Shown: positions 32,114 through 32,440 of the stretch, piece by piece
Numbering within the stretch: the stretch's first letter is position 1
How the letters are laid out: each line of letters opens with the position of its first letter
Source of the DNA: JAMLGJ01 sp047972145
GTDB lineage: Bacteria; Actinomycetota; Acidimicrobiia; Acidimicrobiales; Microtrichaceae
NCBI GenBank assembly: GCA_047972145.1
Contig: JBKEAI010000114.1
Location: forward strand, 1 to 32,440
Direction of reading: 5' to 3'
Length of the DNA stretch: 32,440 bases
Position numbers and translations under genes: made by a program
The notes under the pieces: generated by a model
Told to the model about the DNA's origin: nothing
The model's database searches: none
Seen by the model: the letters and a program-made list of their open reading frames with translations, nothing else

Positions 32114-32440
32114 ATGGATCTCGATTTCACAGAACTACAGCTCGAACTGCGCGACGCGGCACGCGACGTGCTGGCGGGGGCGTGCCCGCCGTCGCTGGTG
32201 CGCGGCGTCTACGAGGGGAGTGCCGCTACAGCCGGTTCCGGTGGGATCCGGTCGGGTGAGGGTGGCTCCGGTGGGGCTGACACCGACCCCGAGGTCCTCT
32301 GGGCGACGATCCGCGACCTCGACTGGCCCGGCCTCGGGCTTCCCGAATCGGTCGGGGGTCTCGGCCTGGGCATCGTCGAGGTGGGTGTGCTCGTCGAGGA
32401 GCTCGCCAGGGTGTGCGCACCCGTACCGTTCGTCGCGACA
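32114..32440 (+). CDS. Acyl-CoA dehydrogenase, N-terminal part, cut by window edge
   Basis: An open frame of 109 codons runs from ATG 32114 to the right edge. MDLDFTELQLELRDAARDVL is the first helix of acyl-CoA dehydrogenases. DLDWPGLGLPESVGGLGLGIVEVGVLVEELAR matches the second conserved helical region. Between them lies a Gly/Ser-rich insertion (SAATAGSGGIRSGEGGSGG) not usual for the family. GAGGG is 6 nt before the ATG. It starts 50 nt after the TetR gene and may be co-transcribed with it. The catalytic residues are outside the window. Confidence 0.8.
   Translation, partial: MDLDFTELQLELRDAARDVLAGACPPSLVRGVYEGSAATAGSGGIRSGEGGSGGADTDPEVLWATIRDLDWPGLGLPESVGGLGLGIVEVGVLVEELARVCAPVPFVAT

Overview
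The window is GC-rich, densely packed DNA from an actinobacterium. The class Acidimicrobiia is my best guess. That rests on codon use, GTG starts, leaderless-type promoters (TAnnnT about 7 nt before a start codon), a Mce3R-like tandem TetR regulator and the many acyl-CoA dehydrogenase, P450, amidohydrolase and DUF35 genes. No rRNA, tRNA, IS element or CRISPR array was seen.

Layout. Positions 1-6600 are mixed housekeeping genes: the start of a GH38 alpha-mannosidase, a VapBC-type toxin-antitoxin pair, an O6-methylguanine-DNA methyltransferase with an 18-bp repeat N-terminus coupled to a small Ada-like zinc protein, an MFS transporter, a TIGR00027-type methyltransferase, a PCuAC copper chaperone lipoprotein and an alpha/beta hydrolase.

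Positions 6716-32440 look like one large catabolic island: phytanoyl-CoA dioxygenase-like protein; P450 plus 3Fe-4S ferredoxin; SDR plus copper amine oxidase; acryloyl-CoA reductase-like MDR; enoyl-CoA hydratase, aldehyde dehydrogenase and class III CoA-transferase; three overlapping acyl-CoA dehydrogenases; amidohydrolase plus an ACAD10/11-like dehydrogenase next to an APH-like kinase; acyl-CoA ligase plus a second P450; amidohydrolase, DUF35 and a Cys-less thiolase-like protein; a tandem TetR regulator; and the start of another acyl-CoA dehydrogenase. Together they fit oxidation, CoA activation and beta-oxidation or retro-aldol shortening of a branched, possibly amine-bearing, lipid or terpenoid/steroid-like substrate. 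The substrate itself cannot be read from sequence.

Main discovery: six intergenic sites share the 14-bp inverted repeat T(G/A)AC-N6-GT(C/T)A. They lie at 7607, 12005, 13177, 20693, 24579 and 30698, in the promoter regions of six transcription units of the island, including the one between the tandem TetR gene and its divergent neighbour. This suggests a single regulon. Two of the sites sit in a 25-nt promoter/start segment that is nearly identical at two loci. A second unusual property is a set of 16-21-bp tandem duplications clustered at gene ends and in intergenic gaps, several of them containing a stop codon.
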